NCBI GenBank assembly: GCA_964618215.1 | Contig: CAZTZE010000008.1 | Coordinates: forward strand, 1 to 64,000 | Source: CG2-30-58-95 sp964618215 | GTDB taxonomy: Bacteria; Chloroflexota; Anaerolineae; Anaerolineales; Villigracilaceae | DNA length: 64,000 bases | Reading direction: 5' to 3' | Shown here: positions 24,772 to 34,171 of the stretch, in pieces | Layout: every line of letters starts with the position of its first letter | Numbering within the stretch: the first letter of the stretch is position 1 | The notes under the pieces: model-generated | Databases searched by the model: none | What the model was told of the DNA's origin: nothing | The model's input: only the letters and a program-made list of their open reading frames with translations | Position numbers and translations under genes: made by a program

Positions 24772-25665
24772 ATGACTGCCATACCCGCCCTCTCCGTCGA
24801 ACCCGAGCTACAAAGCACGCGCACCTTCCGCCACGTGTTGAGCGTCATCGTGCGTGATCCGCTCTCGTTGGCAAGCACGATTGTGATCGTTCTTTTCATT
24901 TTGATTGCCATCTTTGCTTATCAGGTCGCGCCCTATCCAGCAGAAGGGGCTGGAAGGACGAATGTGGCGAATACCATGCTCGCGCCCTCGGCGGAACATA
25001 TCCTGGGCGCAGACCGACTCGGGCGCGACATGCTTAGTCGCGTCATCATGGGGGCGCGGCCGGCGCTGATCGTTCCGATTGGCGTGGTTATCTTTGCCGT
25101 GCTGATCGGCGCACCGCTCGGCGCAATCGCCGGCTACAAGGGTGGCTGGGTGGACGAAGTCATCATGCGCATCACCGACCTGTTCCTGGCGTTTCCATCA
25201 CTCCTGCTGGCGATGGCAATCACCTCGGCCCTTGGCCGTGGTTTGCAGAATGCAGCGATTGCCTTGATTATCTCCTGGTGGCCCTGGTACACGCGCCTGG
25301 TGCGCGGCGTTACCATCGGCCTGCGGGAGCGCTACTTCGTCGAGGCGGCGCAGGCCACCGGGGTGCGCGATACGGTCATCATCCTGCGCCACATCCTGCC
25401 GAATACCATTAGCCCGATCCTCGTCCAGGCGACGGTTGACCTCGGCACAGTCATCCTGGTGATGGGCGGGCTGGCCTTCCTCGGTTTGGGCACGCAGCCG
25501 CCCGCGCCCGATTGGGGTCTGATGGTCAGCGAAGGGCGCAACTATATCCTCCACCAGTGGTGGATTTCCACCTTCTCTGGCCTGGCAATCTTTATCGTCG
25601 TTCTGGCATTCAATCTGCTGGGTGATACCCTGCGCGATATCTTCGACCCGAGGCAGTATAGATGA
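24772..25665 (+). CDS. ABC transporter permease, DppC/OppC type
   Basis: A 297-residue permease. It shows the DppC family text SAEHILGADRLGRDMLSRVIMGARPAL (about 72-100) and the EAA loop RERYFVEAAQATGVRDTVIILRHILPNTI (about 184-212). Six membrane segments. The stop overlaps the start of the first ATPase gene (ATGA), showing one operon. Confidence 0.95.
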   Translation: MTAIPALSVEPELQSTRTFRHVLSVIVRDPLSLASTIVIVLFILIAIFAYQVAPYPAEGAGRTNVANTMLAPSAEHILGADRLGRDMLSRVIMGARPALIVPIGVVIFAVLIGAPLGAIAGYKGGWVDEVIMRITDLFLAFPSLLLAMAITSALGRGLQNAAIALIISWWPWYTRLVRGVTIGLRERYFVEAAQATGVRDTVIILRHILPNTISPILVQATVDLGTVILVMGGLAFLGLGTQPPAPDWGLMVSEGRNYILHQWWISTFSGLAIFIVVLAFNLLGDTLRDIFDPRQYR

Positions 25666-26633
25666 CCGCTCTGCTCGAAGTTCGTGACCTGTTCCTGGAA
25701 TTCAAAACCTCGCGCGGCCGTTTGAGGGCACTCAACGGCATCACGTTCGACGTGCAGCCGGGCGAGGTTTTTGGCCTGGTCGGCGAAACAGGCTGCGGCA
25801 AGACGGTGACAGGTCTCTCGATCCTGCGCCTGCTGCCCAGGTCAGCGTCCATAACGGGGGGGCAGGTTATTTTCGAGGGTGTGGATTTGCTCACCCTGGG
25901 TCGGAGTGAGATCGAATCCGTGCGCGGCAAAAAGATTGCTATGATCTTCCAGGACCCAAGCACGTCGCTCAATCCGGTCTTTAGCAACGGTTCGCAAATC
26001 GAGCGGGTCATCCGCCAGCACATGAAGGTGACAAAGCAGCAGGCCGCCGTAAAGGCACTTGAGGTACTGGCGGCGGTGGATTTGCCGGACGTGGATCGCA
26101 TCATGAGCTCATACCCCCATCAACTCTCCGGAGGCATGCAACAGCGCGTGATGATCGCCATGGCGCTATCCTGTAACCCGCGGCTTCTGATCGCGGATGA
26201 GCCGACGACCTCTCTTGACGTAACGATCCAGGCGCAAATCTTAAAGTTACTGCGAGATTTGCAGAAGAAATTTGACGTATCGGTTATTTTGATAACCCAC
26301 AACCTCGGCGTCATCGCGCAGACCTGTGACCGGCTGGCCGTTTTATATGGCGGACGCGTGGCCGAAAGCGGGCCCACGCGCGAAATCTTCGTCAATCCCC
26401 AGCACCCTTACACGCGCGGCCTGATGAATGCCATTCCCCGACCCGGCAGCCGTGGGAAAAAGATGGCTGCAATCCCCGGCGCAGTCCCAACAAATCCAGG
26501 TGCGATAGTTGGCTGTGCTTTTGCCCCGCGCTGTGAATTCGCCCTTGAGCGCTGTCGTACTGAAAGCCCCCCATTGGTTCAAGTGGGTAAAAACCATTTG
26601 AGCACCTGTTTTCTCGCTGAACACAAGCCATGA
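25662..26633 (+). CDS. ABC transporter ATP-binding protein, DppD/OppD type
   Basis: A 323-residue ATPase: Walker A GETGCGKT (about 41-48), Q-loop FQDPSTSLNP, signature LSGGMQQRV (about 155-163), Walker B LLIADEPTTSLD and the H-loop ITHN. The C-terminal oligopeptide/dipeptide extension with CAFAPRCEFALERC (a cysteine-rich motif that binds an iron-sulfur cluster in some relatives) is complete. Overlaps its neighbours by four bases each. Confidence 0.95.
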   Translation: MTALLEVRDLFLEFKTSRGRLRALNGITFDVQPGEVFGLVGETGCGKTVTGLSILRLLPRSASITGGQVIFEGVDLLTLGRSEIESVRGKKIAMIFQDPSTSLNPVFSNGSQIERVIRQHMKVTKQQAAVKALEVLAAVDLPDVDRIMSSYPHQLSGGMQQRVMIAMALSCNPRLLIADEPTTSLDVTIQAQILKLLRDLQKKFDVSVILITHNLGVIAQTCDRLAVLYGGRVAESGPTREIFVNPQHPYTRGLMNAIPRPGSRGKKMAAIPGAVPTNPGAIVGCAFAPRCEFALERCRTESPPLVQVGKNHLSTCFLAEHKP

Positions 26634-27628
26634 TGACAACCCCACTGGTTCAAGTCCGATCTCTTACCAAGCATTTCCGTCTGCCCGGCGGATGGCTTTC
26701 CGGCGGCGCGCGTTACGTCTACGCCGTGGACGGCGTGGATTTGGATATTGCGGCTGGCGAGGTTTTCGGGCTGGTGGGCGAATCGGGCTGCGGCAAGACT
26801 ACCCTGGGTCGTATCATCCTGCGTCTGATTGAGCCGACTGCTGGCCAGGTACTCTTCGCTGGATGCGACTTGACCACTCTTAAGGGCGACAAAATGCGTG
26901 CCATGCGCCGGCAGATGCAGGTCGTTTTCCAGAACCCGCTCTCGTCGCTCAGCCCGCGTTTTAAGGTCGAGCAGATCGTCGCTGAGCCGCTGGTCACACA
27001 CCGTGTTCTGCCCAAGAACGAAATCCGAGGCAGGGTGATCGAACTGCTCGAACAGGTTGGACTGGGAAAACAGCACCTCGACCGCTTTCCGCACGAATTA
27101 TCTGGCGGGCAGTGCCAGCGCGTGGCCGTTGCACGTGCATTAGCCGTCAACCCAAAATTGATCATTTTGGATGAGCCGACCTCCGCTCTGGATGTGTCCG
27201 TGCAGGCGCAAATCATCAACCTGCTCGAAGACCTGAAGAAGATGCACAGATTGACGTATCTCTTCATTTCGCACGATTTGAATGTCGTCCAACATATCAG
27301 CGACCGTATCGGTGTAATGTATCTCGGTATGTTGGTTGAACTCGGCCCGAGCGAGGCAATCTTTGGTGAGCCGCTTCATCCGTACACAAAGGCTCTTTTT
27401 GGTGCAATCCCGCTGCCAGTGGTGGATAGCGGACGTGAGTTGACCATACTGGAGGGCAATGTGCCTAGCCCGGTCAACCCGCCCTCGGGATGCCGCTTCC
27501 ATACCCGTTGTCCTTTGGTGCAGGAAATCTGTAAGCAAAGTCAGCCCGAATTACGGCAGGTACGGCTTGAGCGATTTGTTGCCTGTCATTTCGTTGAAAC
27601 AAACTACGAATTAGGAGAGACACTATGA
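26630..27628 (+). CDS. ABC transporter ATP-binding protein, DppF/OppF type
   Basis: A 332-residue ATPase: Walker A GESGCGKTT, signature LSGGQCQRVAVARAL, Walker B LIILDEPTSALD, H-loop ISHD, and the C-terminal PSPVNPPSGCRFHTRCPLVQEIC segment of the oligopeptide group. Forms a heterodimer with the previous protein. Its last codons overlap the amidohydrolase gene by four bases, linking transport to that enzyme. Confidence 0.95.
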   Translation: MMTTPLVQVRSLTKHFRLPGGWLSGGARYVYAVDGVDLDIAAGEVFGLVGESGCGKTTLGRIILRLIEPTAGQVLFAGCDLTTLKGDKMRAMRRQMQVVFQNPLSSLSPRFKVEQIVAEPLVTHRVLPKNEIRGRVIELLEQVGLGKQHLDRFPHELSGGQCQRVAVARALAVNPKLIILDEPTSALDVSVQAQIINLLEDLKKMHRLTYLFISHDLNVVQHISDRIGVMYLGMLVELGPSEAIFGEPLHPYTKALFGAIPLPVVDSGRELTILEGNVPSPVNPPSGCRFHTRCPLVQEICKQSQPELRQVRLERFVACHFVETNYELGETL

Positions 27629-28530
27629 CTCGCTTGTTAGGTATCGCTGGAATACAAATGACCGTCGTCCCGTGGAATGCCAACGCCACCATAGATAAGA
27701 TGGCGGATATTGTCGAGAACATTAATAAAATTTTTCCATGGGTCCAATTGATGATGTTCCATGAAATGGTCGTGCCGGGTCTTGATCAGTTTGTTACAAC
27801 AGAAAATAATGATACCTGGAAGAAAAGCGCCGAGCCGATTCCCGGCCCATTGACTGAGCGGTTGTGCGCCCTGGCGCGTAAGACGGGGCAGTGGCTCGTC
27901 CCGGGTTCGATGTATGAACAGGAGAGCGACAAACTTTACAACACGGCGGTTGTCATCTCCCCTAAGGGCGAGATTGTGGCGAAATACCGTAAAATGTTTC
28001 CCTGGCTGCCCTACGAGAGCGGCACGACCCCCGGCGATCAATTCTGTATCTTCGATATCCCTACTGTTGGACGATTTGGACTGTGCATTTGTTATGACAT
28101 GTGGTTTCCCGAAGTCTCCCGCACCCTGGCGTGGATGGGCGCGGAAGTTATCCTCCAACCTACGCTGACGCCGACTTCCGACCGCGAACTGGAATTAATT
28201 ATGTGCCGGGCTAATGCCCTGTTCAACCAGTGCTACTTCATCAGCGTCAATGGAATTGGGACGTGGGGCGGCGGGCGCTCGACGTTCATTGACCCGGATG
28301 GACGTGTGCTGCAGGAGGCCAGCGCCAACCAGACGATCCTGACCGAGATCATTGACCTCGACCACGTCACCCGAACGCGTGAATACGGCACTCTTGGGCT
28401 GGCGCAAACGCTCAAGCAGTTGCGCGACTCCGAGCACAAATTCCCGATCTACGAGGATGGACGATTGGCAAAGGGCAGCTTCGACCAACTGGGCGCTATA
28501 AAGTACCATCACTCCCTGAAGATCCCTTAG
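27625..28530 (+). CDS. Carbon-nitrogen hydrolase (nitrilase superfamily amidohydrolase)
   Basis: A 301-residue enzyme with the nitrilase-fold catalytic triad: Glu47 (MFHEM), Lys123 (KYRKMFPW) and Cys156 (CICYDMWFPE). The length and the KMFPW and CYDMWFPE surroundings are like aliphatic amidases and formamidases, which release ammonia from amides. It is translationally coupled to the ABC importer, so its substrate is probably the imported compound, an amide or short peptide-like molecule. The exact substrate is not readable. Confidence 0.88.
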   Translation: MTRLLGIAGIQMTVVPWNANATIDKMADIVENINKIFPWVQLMMFHEMVVPGLDQFVTTENNDTWKKSAEPIPGPLTERLCALARKTGQWLVPGSMYEQESDKLYNTAVVISPKGEIVAKYRKMFPWLPYESGTTPGDQFCIFDIPTVGRFGLCICYDMWFPEVSRTLAWMGAEVILQPTLTPTSDRELELIMCRANALFNQCYFISVNGIGTWGGGRSTFIDPDGRVLQEASANQTILTEIIDLDHVTRTREYGTLGLAQTLKQLRDSEHKFPIYEDGRLAKGSFDQLGAIKYHHSLKIP

Positions 28531-28591
28531 CAAACCGGACCCCCGGGTTTCAGACCGGAAGCGCTTACCAGGCGGGAAGGCCAGGAAAGCC

Positions 28592-29062
28592 ATGAACGTT
28601 CGAAACGTGCAGCCTTCGGATTACCCAGCCATCATTTCGGCGCTCGACGAGTGGTGGGGCGGAAGGAAGATGAGCGACATGCTGCCGCGCTTGTTCTTCG
28701 AGCATTTCTGCGAAACCAGCTTCATCATCGAGGAAGACGGCCGGATCGCGGCTTTCCTGATCGGCTTTTTTTCGCAGAGCCGGCCCGAGGAAGCTTACAT
28801 TCACTTCGTCGGCGTGCACCCGCAGTGCCGCAAACGCGGCTTCGGCCGTGAGCTGTACGAGCGCTTCTTCGCCGCCATGCGCCGGGGTCAGCGCAGGCTG
28901 GTGCGCTGTGTCACCGCGCCGATCAACATGGGCTCGATCACCTTCCATACCCGCATGTGTTTCCGGATCGAGCCGGGGGAGGCTGAGTTGAATGGGGTGG
29001 CTTATGATCCCGATCACGACGGCCCCGGCGAACACCGCGTGCGCTTCGTCCGGCAGGTCTGA
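28592..29062 (+). CDS. GNAT family N-acetyltransferase
   Basis: A 156-residue protein with the GNAT fold: N-terminal VRNVQPSDYPAIISALDEWWGG and the acetyl-CoA-binding motif VHPQCRKRGFGRELYERFF (about 84-102). The substrate is unknown; related enzymes acetylate amino groups of small molecules or proteins. It lies 61 bases after the amidohydrolase gene and may belong to the same operon. Confidence 0.85.
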   Translation: MNVRNVQPSDYPAIISALDEWWGGRKMSDMLPRLFFEHFCETSFIIEEDGRIAAFLIGFFSQSRPEEAYIHFVGVHPQCRKRGFGRELYERFFAAMRRGQRRLVRCVTAPINMGSITFHTRMCFRIEPGEAELNGVAYDPDHDGPGEHRVRFVRQV

Positions 29063-29097
29063 CCGGTCTGCTGTCCTGCTCTTCTGGAGGTTAATAT

Positions 29098-30975
29098 ATG
29101 ATTCGGAGACCCATCCTATTGGTTGTTGTCACCGTGCTGCTGCTCGCGGGCGCCTGCGGCCCCACCCCCGCCCAAACGCCCGCCGCCAGCATTGAATCCG
29201 AGACCCTCCCGACTACGACCCCCATGCAGACCAACACCCCCCAGCTCCCCTCCAACGAACTGTCGCCCAGCGCCCGCCTGGGCGCTGTTCTGACCGGCTC
29301 GGGCGCTGTGGACCGTAACCTGCTCACCTACGACGACCTGATGACCGGCACCAGCATTACCCCGCTGGACGACAGGGCCTTCGCCCTGCCAGACGCGGCC
29401 GCCATGCCGGCTGTCGTTTTTGAAGGCCGCCTGGAACTGGTTGGAGAGGCGGAATATGGTGGCTTTGAGACGATCAGAGATGATCTCAACTACAGTGCGG
29501 ATGCCGCGCGTTTGCATCTGCCCAAATTCGATTTCGAGTTTGTGCAGGATGGCAGCTACTTGATTCCGGTCACTCAGGGCTTGAGCATCAGCGGGCATCC
29601 ATATTGGAATTACATCGTAGGTCCTGGGCGCATCTGGAAGGAAAACAGTGATCGTGGCTATTCGCGTGCCTCATTCCCGTTTGCACTGGTGGAACGTAAC
29701 CAGAACTGCATCCACAACGGGGTGATGACATTCCTGTTCAACGGCACAAACGTTTCGAATGTGCGTTACCAGATCACTCAGGAAACCTGCTTATATTTCA
29801 AGTTCAATATGTGGGGACAATTGACGGCCACATACACATCTGAAACCTTCTCGAATGCTGCCACGCCCAAAGCCGATCATGCTGCTGAAGCAATCAATCG
29901 CTTACCGACCAAACCGATCTCAGCCCTTGCGACCGATTTCCCCGACTCTAAGGTCAATTTAACCAGGTTCGGCAGCGGCGTTACCCCTGAGCACATGACA
30001 GCCTATGGTCTGGTCATCAATGGCGTCAACTATGTCTCTGGCTGCGAGACCCGTTACGGTCAGTATGCTTATTGTGAAAGCATGAGAATCCCATCGTATT
30101 CGACCGCAAAATCGGCTTTTGCCAGTATTGCGTTGATGCGCCTCGGTCAGAAATATGGTTCCGGCGTCTACAATCTGCTTATCAAGGATTATGTCCCGGA
30201 ATATGCCGATAGCCCTGGCAAATGGACAGACGTTACCTTCAAGAATACTATTGATATAGCAACTGGTAACTACAATCTCCCTGGATTCGAGGCTGATGAG
30301 GGTGGCCCTGTCATGAGTTCATTCTTAGACGCTGAATCATATACCGACAAGATCAATGCCGCCTTTAGCTTCCAAAACAATAGCGCGCCGGGACAGTTGT
30401 GGGTTTACCATACGTCAGACATCTTCATCCTGACTCGCGCTTTGAACAATTACCTTGTCCAGAAAGAGGGCACTGGTGCGGATATCTTCAATTTGGTGCG
30501 CGATGAAGTGTATAAACCCCTTCACCTGAGCAGCCGGGCGATGAGTTCCCTCCGCACCGACAACAGTGTTACGGGTGCACCCTTTGGCGGCTATGGCCTA
30601 TTCTGGACGCGGGACGATATCGCCAAAATTGCCTTATTGTTGAATAACCAAAACGGTGTAATCAATGGCACACAAGTATTGAACCCTGGCATGTTGGCTG
30701 ATGCCAAGCAAAAGAACCCGAATGATCGCGGGCTGGACACCTCAGGGATGCCTGTCTTCAAACACAACAACGCCTTTTGGGCAAAACAATGGACCCCTTC
30801 AGAGTTCAGACAATACACCTGCACATTTTGGACGCCTTTTATGTCCGGATACGGCGGCATCACCGTTGTGATGATGCCCAATGGCTCGACATATTACTAT
30901 TTCAGCGATAACGATGAGTTCTCCTGGTATGACGCAGTGAACGAGTCGAATAAGCTCAAACCTATGTGTCCATAG
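29098..30975 (+). CDS. Beta-lactamase-fold serine hydrolase lipoprotein
   Basis: A 625-residue exported lipoprotein (lipobox LLLAGAC, Cys20, then a Thr/Pro linker). Residues about 60-270 form an N-terminal part I do not recognise. From about 295 on it is of the class C beta-lactamase/esterase family (PF00144 type): the SxxK motif is S335-T-A-K338, followed by YHTSD in the place of YxN and an SGYGG segment near the end in the place of KTG. The family includes peptidases, esterases and penicillin-binding proteins, so the reaction is open. The Tyr-x-Asn position reads YHT, which is unusual. Confidence 0.78.
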   Translation: MIRRPILLVVVTVLLLAGACGPTPAQTPAASIESETLPTTTPMQTNTPQLPSNELSPSARLGAVLTGSGAVDRNLLTYDDLMTGTSITPLDDRAFALPDAAAMPAVVFEGRLELVGEAEYGGFETIRDDLNYSADAARLHLPKFDFEFVQDGSYLIPVTQGLSISGHPYWNYIVGPGRIWKENSDRGYSRASFPFALVERNQNCIHNGVMTFLFNGTNVSNVRYQITQETCLYFKFNMWGQLTATYTSETFSNAATPKADHAAEAINRLPTKPISALATDFPDSKVNLTRFGSGVTPEHMTAYGLVINGVNYVSGCETRYGQYAYCESMRIPSYSTAKSAFASIALMRLGQKYGSGVYNLLIKDYVPEYADSPGKWTDVTFKNTIDIATGNYNLPGFEADEGGPVMSSFLDAESYTDKINAAFSFQNNSAPGQLWVYHTSDIFILTRALNNYLVQKEGTGADIFNLVRDEVYKPLHLSSRAMSSLRTDNSVTGAPFGGYGLFWTRDDIAKIALLLNNQNGVINGTQVLNPGMLADAKQKNPNDRGLDTSGMPVFKHNNAFWAKQWTPSEFRQYTCTFWTPFMSGYGGITVVMMPNGSTYYYFSDNDEFSWYDAVNESNKLKPMCP

Positions 30976-31052
30976 TCCAGAAATGAACTGCATTACAGGG
31001 TACGGCGGACTGTGCCAGGGGAAAAAAGCATAAAAAAACTCAGTGTTCTCCG

Positions 31053-31775
<723 letters not shown>

Positions 31776-31841
31776 TGTCTCCGCGGTGAATTTCGTTCAA
31801 CAACACTCAAGCGGAACACCATTGAAAGCCACTCATTCCCT

Positions 31842-31881
31842 ACCGACCGGTCGGTTGTTTTTTGGAAATTTACGATATAAT
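31842..31881 (+). promoter_or_regulatory. Promoter with TetR-type palindrome before the acyl-CoA dehydrogenase gene
   Basis: A perfect 14-base palindrome ACCGACCGGTCGGT (31842-31855) lies just upstream of a TATAAT box (31876-31881), over the expected -35 region. TetR-family repressors that respond to acyl-CoA often use such sites; the regulator is not in this window. Confidence 0.6.
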
Positions 31882-31909
31882 AAGAAAATCACGCCTTTGG
31901 AGAATAAAC

Positions 31910-33118
31910 ATGGATTTTACCCTGAGTGAAGAACATCAAATGCTGCAACGCATGGTATGCGATTTCTCCCAGAAGGAGATCGCACCAGTTATAAAGGAGC
32001 ATGATCGCAAGCAGGAACCAATCCCGTTTGCATTGCCACGGATGGGCGAATTGGGAATTTTAGGCCTGTGTTTTCCCGTCCGCTATGGCGGCCAGGGGAT
32101 GGATTACATCTCGCTTGGGTTGGCTTGCGAGGAATTGGAAGCGATAGATACGTCCCTGCGCGTGGCAATGTCGGTGCATGTCGGACTGTGCGCCACGACC
32201 ATCTTTCAATGGGGAAGCGAAGAACAAAAGCAAGAATTCCTCGTTCCCCTTGCGCAAGGAAAAAAACTCGGCTGCGGGGCCTTTACTGAACCCGGCTGCG
32301 GTTCAGACCTTTCCGCCATCCGCGCCAGCGCCAAACGCGAGGGTGACGCCTACATTCTCAACGGCGAGAAGATGTGGATTTCCCTGGCCAGCAAAGCAGA
32401 TTATGCTTTAGTGACTATGCGCACTAACAAAGAGGCGGCCAAGCCTTCGCAGGGACTTTCCACCTTTATCGTTGACCTGCACTCCCCCGGCGTGACTAGC
32501 GGCGATATCCACGGCAAGCTGGGCGTGCGCGCCGGCTCGACCGGCTGGATCAACTTCCAGGATGTGCGCGCGCCAGTCGAAAACCGCATCGGCGAGGAAG
32601 GCGAAGGCTTCAAAATTACCATGTCGGCCTTCGACCACGGGCGTTATACGGTTGGTTCCGGCGCGACCGGCATCCTCCGCGCCGCGCTGGAGGCCAGCGT
32701 GAAATATTCACAGCAACGGACGAGTTTCGGCAAGGCGATAAGTGAACACCAGTTAATTCAGGAAAAGATCGCCCGCATGTCGCAGGATTATGAGATTGCC
32801 CGCCTGCTCCATCTCAAAGCCGGCTGGCTGCAAAACCAGGGCGAGCGCTGCACGCGCGAGATCTCCTTCTGCAAGAAATTCGCCACCGAAGCCTCATTCA
32901 AAGCCGCCGACGACGCCATCCAGATTCACGGCGCGTATGGATTCAGCGATGAGTATGACGTGGAACGCTACCTGCGCAACGCGCGCGGGGCGATCATCTA
33001 CGAGGGTAGTTCTGAAATCCAGGTGCTCATCCAGGCTGGCTACGCCCTCGGTCAGCGCGAAGACAAGCCGCTGAGGTGTGAACTTCCGCGGTATGAACCC
33101 GAAATCTGGCAAAGTTAG
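31910..33118 (+). CDS. Acyl-CoA dehydrogenase
   Basis: A 402-residue flavoenzyme from the ATG at 31910 (GGAG ribosome site). It has the N-terminal helical domain, the FAD-binding GAFTEPGCGSDLSAIRASAKREGDAYILNGEKMWIS (about 120-155), and near the end IHGAYGFSDEYDVERYLRNARGAIIYEGSSEIQ, where the Glu of YEG is the usual catalytic base position. It oxidises an acyl-CoA and passes electrons to the EtfBA encoded 1.5 kb downstream. The last 15 codons differ from those of a duplicated tail at 33740-33829: 47 bases are identical, then the two ends diverge. Confidence 0.95.
   Translation: MDFTLSEEHQMLQRMVCDFSQKEIAPVIKEHDRKQEPIPFALPRMGELGILGLCFPVRYGGQGMDYISLGLACEELEAIDTSLRVAMSVHVGLCATTIFQWGSEEQKQEFLVPLAQGKKLGCGAFTEPGCGSDLSAIRASAKREGDAYILNGEKMWISLASKADYALVTMRTNKEAAKPSQGLSTFIVDLHSPGVTSGDIHGKLGVRAGSTGWINFQDVRAPVENRIGEEGEGFKITMSAFDHGRYTVGSGATGILRAALEASVKYSQQRTSFGKAISEHQLIQEKIARMSQDYEIARLLHLKAGWLQNQGERCTREISFCKKFATEASFKAADDAIQIHGAYGFSDEYDVERYLRNARGAIIYEGSSEIQVLIQAGYALGQREDKPLRCELPRYEPEIWQS
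33029..33075 (+). repeat. 47-base direct repeat, copy 1
   Basis: Inside the acyl-CoA dehydrogenase gene, identical to 33740-33786. The two copies bracket the DUF4258/YgiT-like cassette. Confidence 0.9.
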
Positions 33119-33146
33119 CGCTTCACACGCGAAGAAAAGCAGTAGA

Positions 33147-33464
33147 ATGATCGAGCAAATACGAAAAAAGATACAATCGGGTCAGTTCGAGTTTACACGG
33201 CACGCTGTTGACCAAAGCATCCTTCGCCGCATTAGTGTGCAGGAATTGCAAGAGGCGATTGTATATGCTGAGATCATCGAAGATTATCCGGAAGACAAAT
33301 ACTGGCCAAGTTGCCTGATCTTGGGCTTTACGATTAAAGGCAGAGCTTTACATTTCCAATGCAGTTACCCTACCCGTCCTTTAATCAAAATAGTGACCCT
33401 CTACGAACCAACTCCCAATGAGTGGGTTGAGTTCAAAGAAAGGAGAACGCAACATGGACAATAG
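33147..33464 (+). CDS. DUF4258-type protein, possible toxin of a toxin-antitoxin pair
   Basis: A 105-residue protein from the ATG at 33147: IEQIRKKIQSGQFEFTRHAVDQSILRRISVQELQEAI..AEIIEDYPEDKYWPSCLILGFTIKGRALHF matches the DUF4258 family (BECR/RelE-like fold in some members), normally coupled to a YgiT-type zinc-finger antitoxin. Here the next gene overlaps it by 11 bases and resembles that antitoxin. The cassette is bracketed by direct repeats. Confidence 0.8.
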   Translation: MIEQIRKKIQSGQFEFTRHAVDQSILRRISVQELQEAIVYAEIIEDYPEDKYWPSCLILGFTIKGRALHFQCSYPTRPLIKIVTLYEPTPNEWVEFKERRTQHGQ

Positions 33465-33678
33465 CCTGTGGAACGAGAAATTAGTAAAGCGAAATGTCAC
33501 TTACACTCTTGAATTGGAAGGTAAACTGGTTGTCATCGAAAATGTTCCTGCGCGGGTTAATCTGGAAACGGGCGAGCAGTTTTTTTCTCCTGAGACTGTG
33601 GAACGCCTGCAAAAATTATTCTGGGAACACAGGAAACCAGAACGCATGCTTCAAGTTCCTGTGTATGAGTATGCCTAA
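33454..33678 (+). CDS. YgiT-like antitoxin domain lacking the zinc-binding cysteines
   Basis: A 74-residue protein from the ATG at 33454 (AAAGGAGA upstream). The text TYTLELEGKLVVIENVPARVNLETGEQFFSPETVERLQKLFWEHRKP follows the YgiT-type zinc-finger family, in which CxxC near the start and CxxCG after VPA bind zinc. All four cysteines are missing here (ARVNLETGE where relatives have CxxCGE). It is either a naturally zinc-free antitoxin or a decaying one. Confidence 0.7.
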   Translation: MDNSLWNEKLVKRNVTYTLELEGKLVVIENVPARVNLETGEQFFSPETVERLQKLFWEHRKPERMLQVPVYEYA

Positions 33679-33739
33679 TTTTCCATACCTCATAATCAAA
33701 AAGAGATAGTCCACAAAAAAATCCGAAAACTGAATTATT

Positions 33740-33829
33740 ATCCAGGCTGGCTACGCCCTCGGTCAGCGCGAAGACAAGCCGCTGAGATGCGAACAACCCG
33801 CGTATGACGCGGAGGAATGGCAGAGATAA
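33740..33829 (+). pseudogene. Duplicated 3' end of an acyl-CoA dehydrogenase gene
   Basis: Encodes IQAGYALGQREDKPLRCEQPAYDAEEWQR and a stop, matching the end of the dehydrogenase gene upstream. The first 47 bases are identical to 33029-33075; the rest is related but divergent. It has no start of its own. It looks like the original gene end pushed away when the small cassette came in with its own tail. Confidence 0.85.
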
Positions 33830-33864
33830 TGGACGCGGCCCAGAAGAACCGAAGTTTATTGGCA

Positions 33865-33903
33865 TTGACTTGGAGACGACTTATTGTTATACTTACGGTA
33901 TAA
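33865..33903 (+). promoter_or_regulatory. Promoter and operator-like dyad of the mazEF-type pair
   Basis: TTGACT (33865-33870), a 17-base spacer and TATACT (33888-33893). The -10 box overlaps an inverted repeat TTATAC N5 GTATAA, a possible site for self-repression by the antitoxin. Confidence 0.65.
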
Positions 33904-33916
33904 AGAAAGGTGCGAA

Positions 33917-34171
33917 ATGCAAAACATAAAAACTGCCATCTCCATTCAAAAATCCACCTTCGAACAGGCGGAAGCCCTTGCCCGCAAGATGAATGTCTCG
34001 CGCAGTCGTCTGTTTGGGCTTGCGCTGGAAGGTTATATCCGCCAACAGGAGAATCGGGAATTGCTGTCGAAAATCAACGCGGCCTGCGCGGGCGATCCCG
34101 ACCAGACTGAACAGACCCTGCGTCGCAATTCCAGAGGCACTCATCGCCGCATCGTTGAGGGTGAATGGTAA
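33917..34171 (+). CDS. Ribbon-helix-helix antitoxin, MazE-like
   Basis: An 84-residue protein from the ATG at 33917 (AAAGGTG upstream). KTAISIQKSTFEQAEALARKMNVSRSRLFGLALEGYIRQQ (about 5-45) is a ribbon-helix-helix DNA-binding domain; the charged tail would bind the toxin. It overlaps the toxin gene by seven bases. It probably represses its own promoter. Confidence 0.85.
   Translation: MQNIKTAISIQKSTFEQAEALARKMNVSRSRLFGLALEGYIRQQENRELLSKINAACAGDPDQTEQTLRRNSRGTHRRIVEGEW

Noticed and set aside
31875..31909. Upstream extension of the acyl-CoA dehydrogenase to 31862
   Set aside because: It would start inside the -10 region; the ATG at 31910 has a good ribosome site and the usual family N-terminus.
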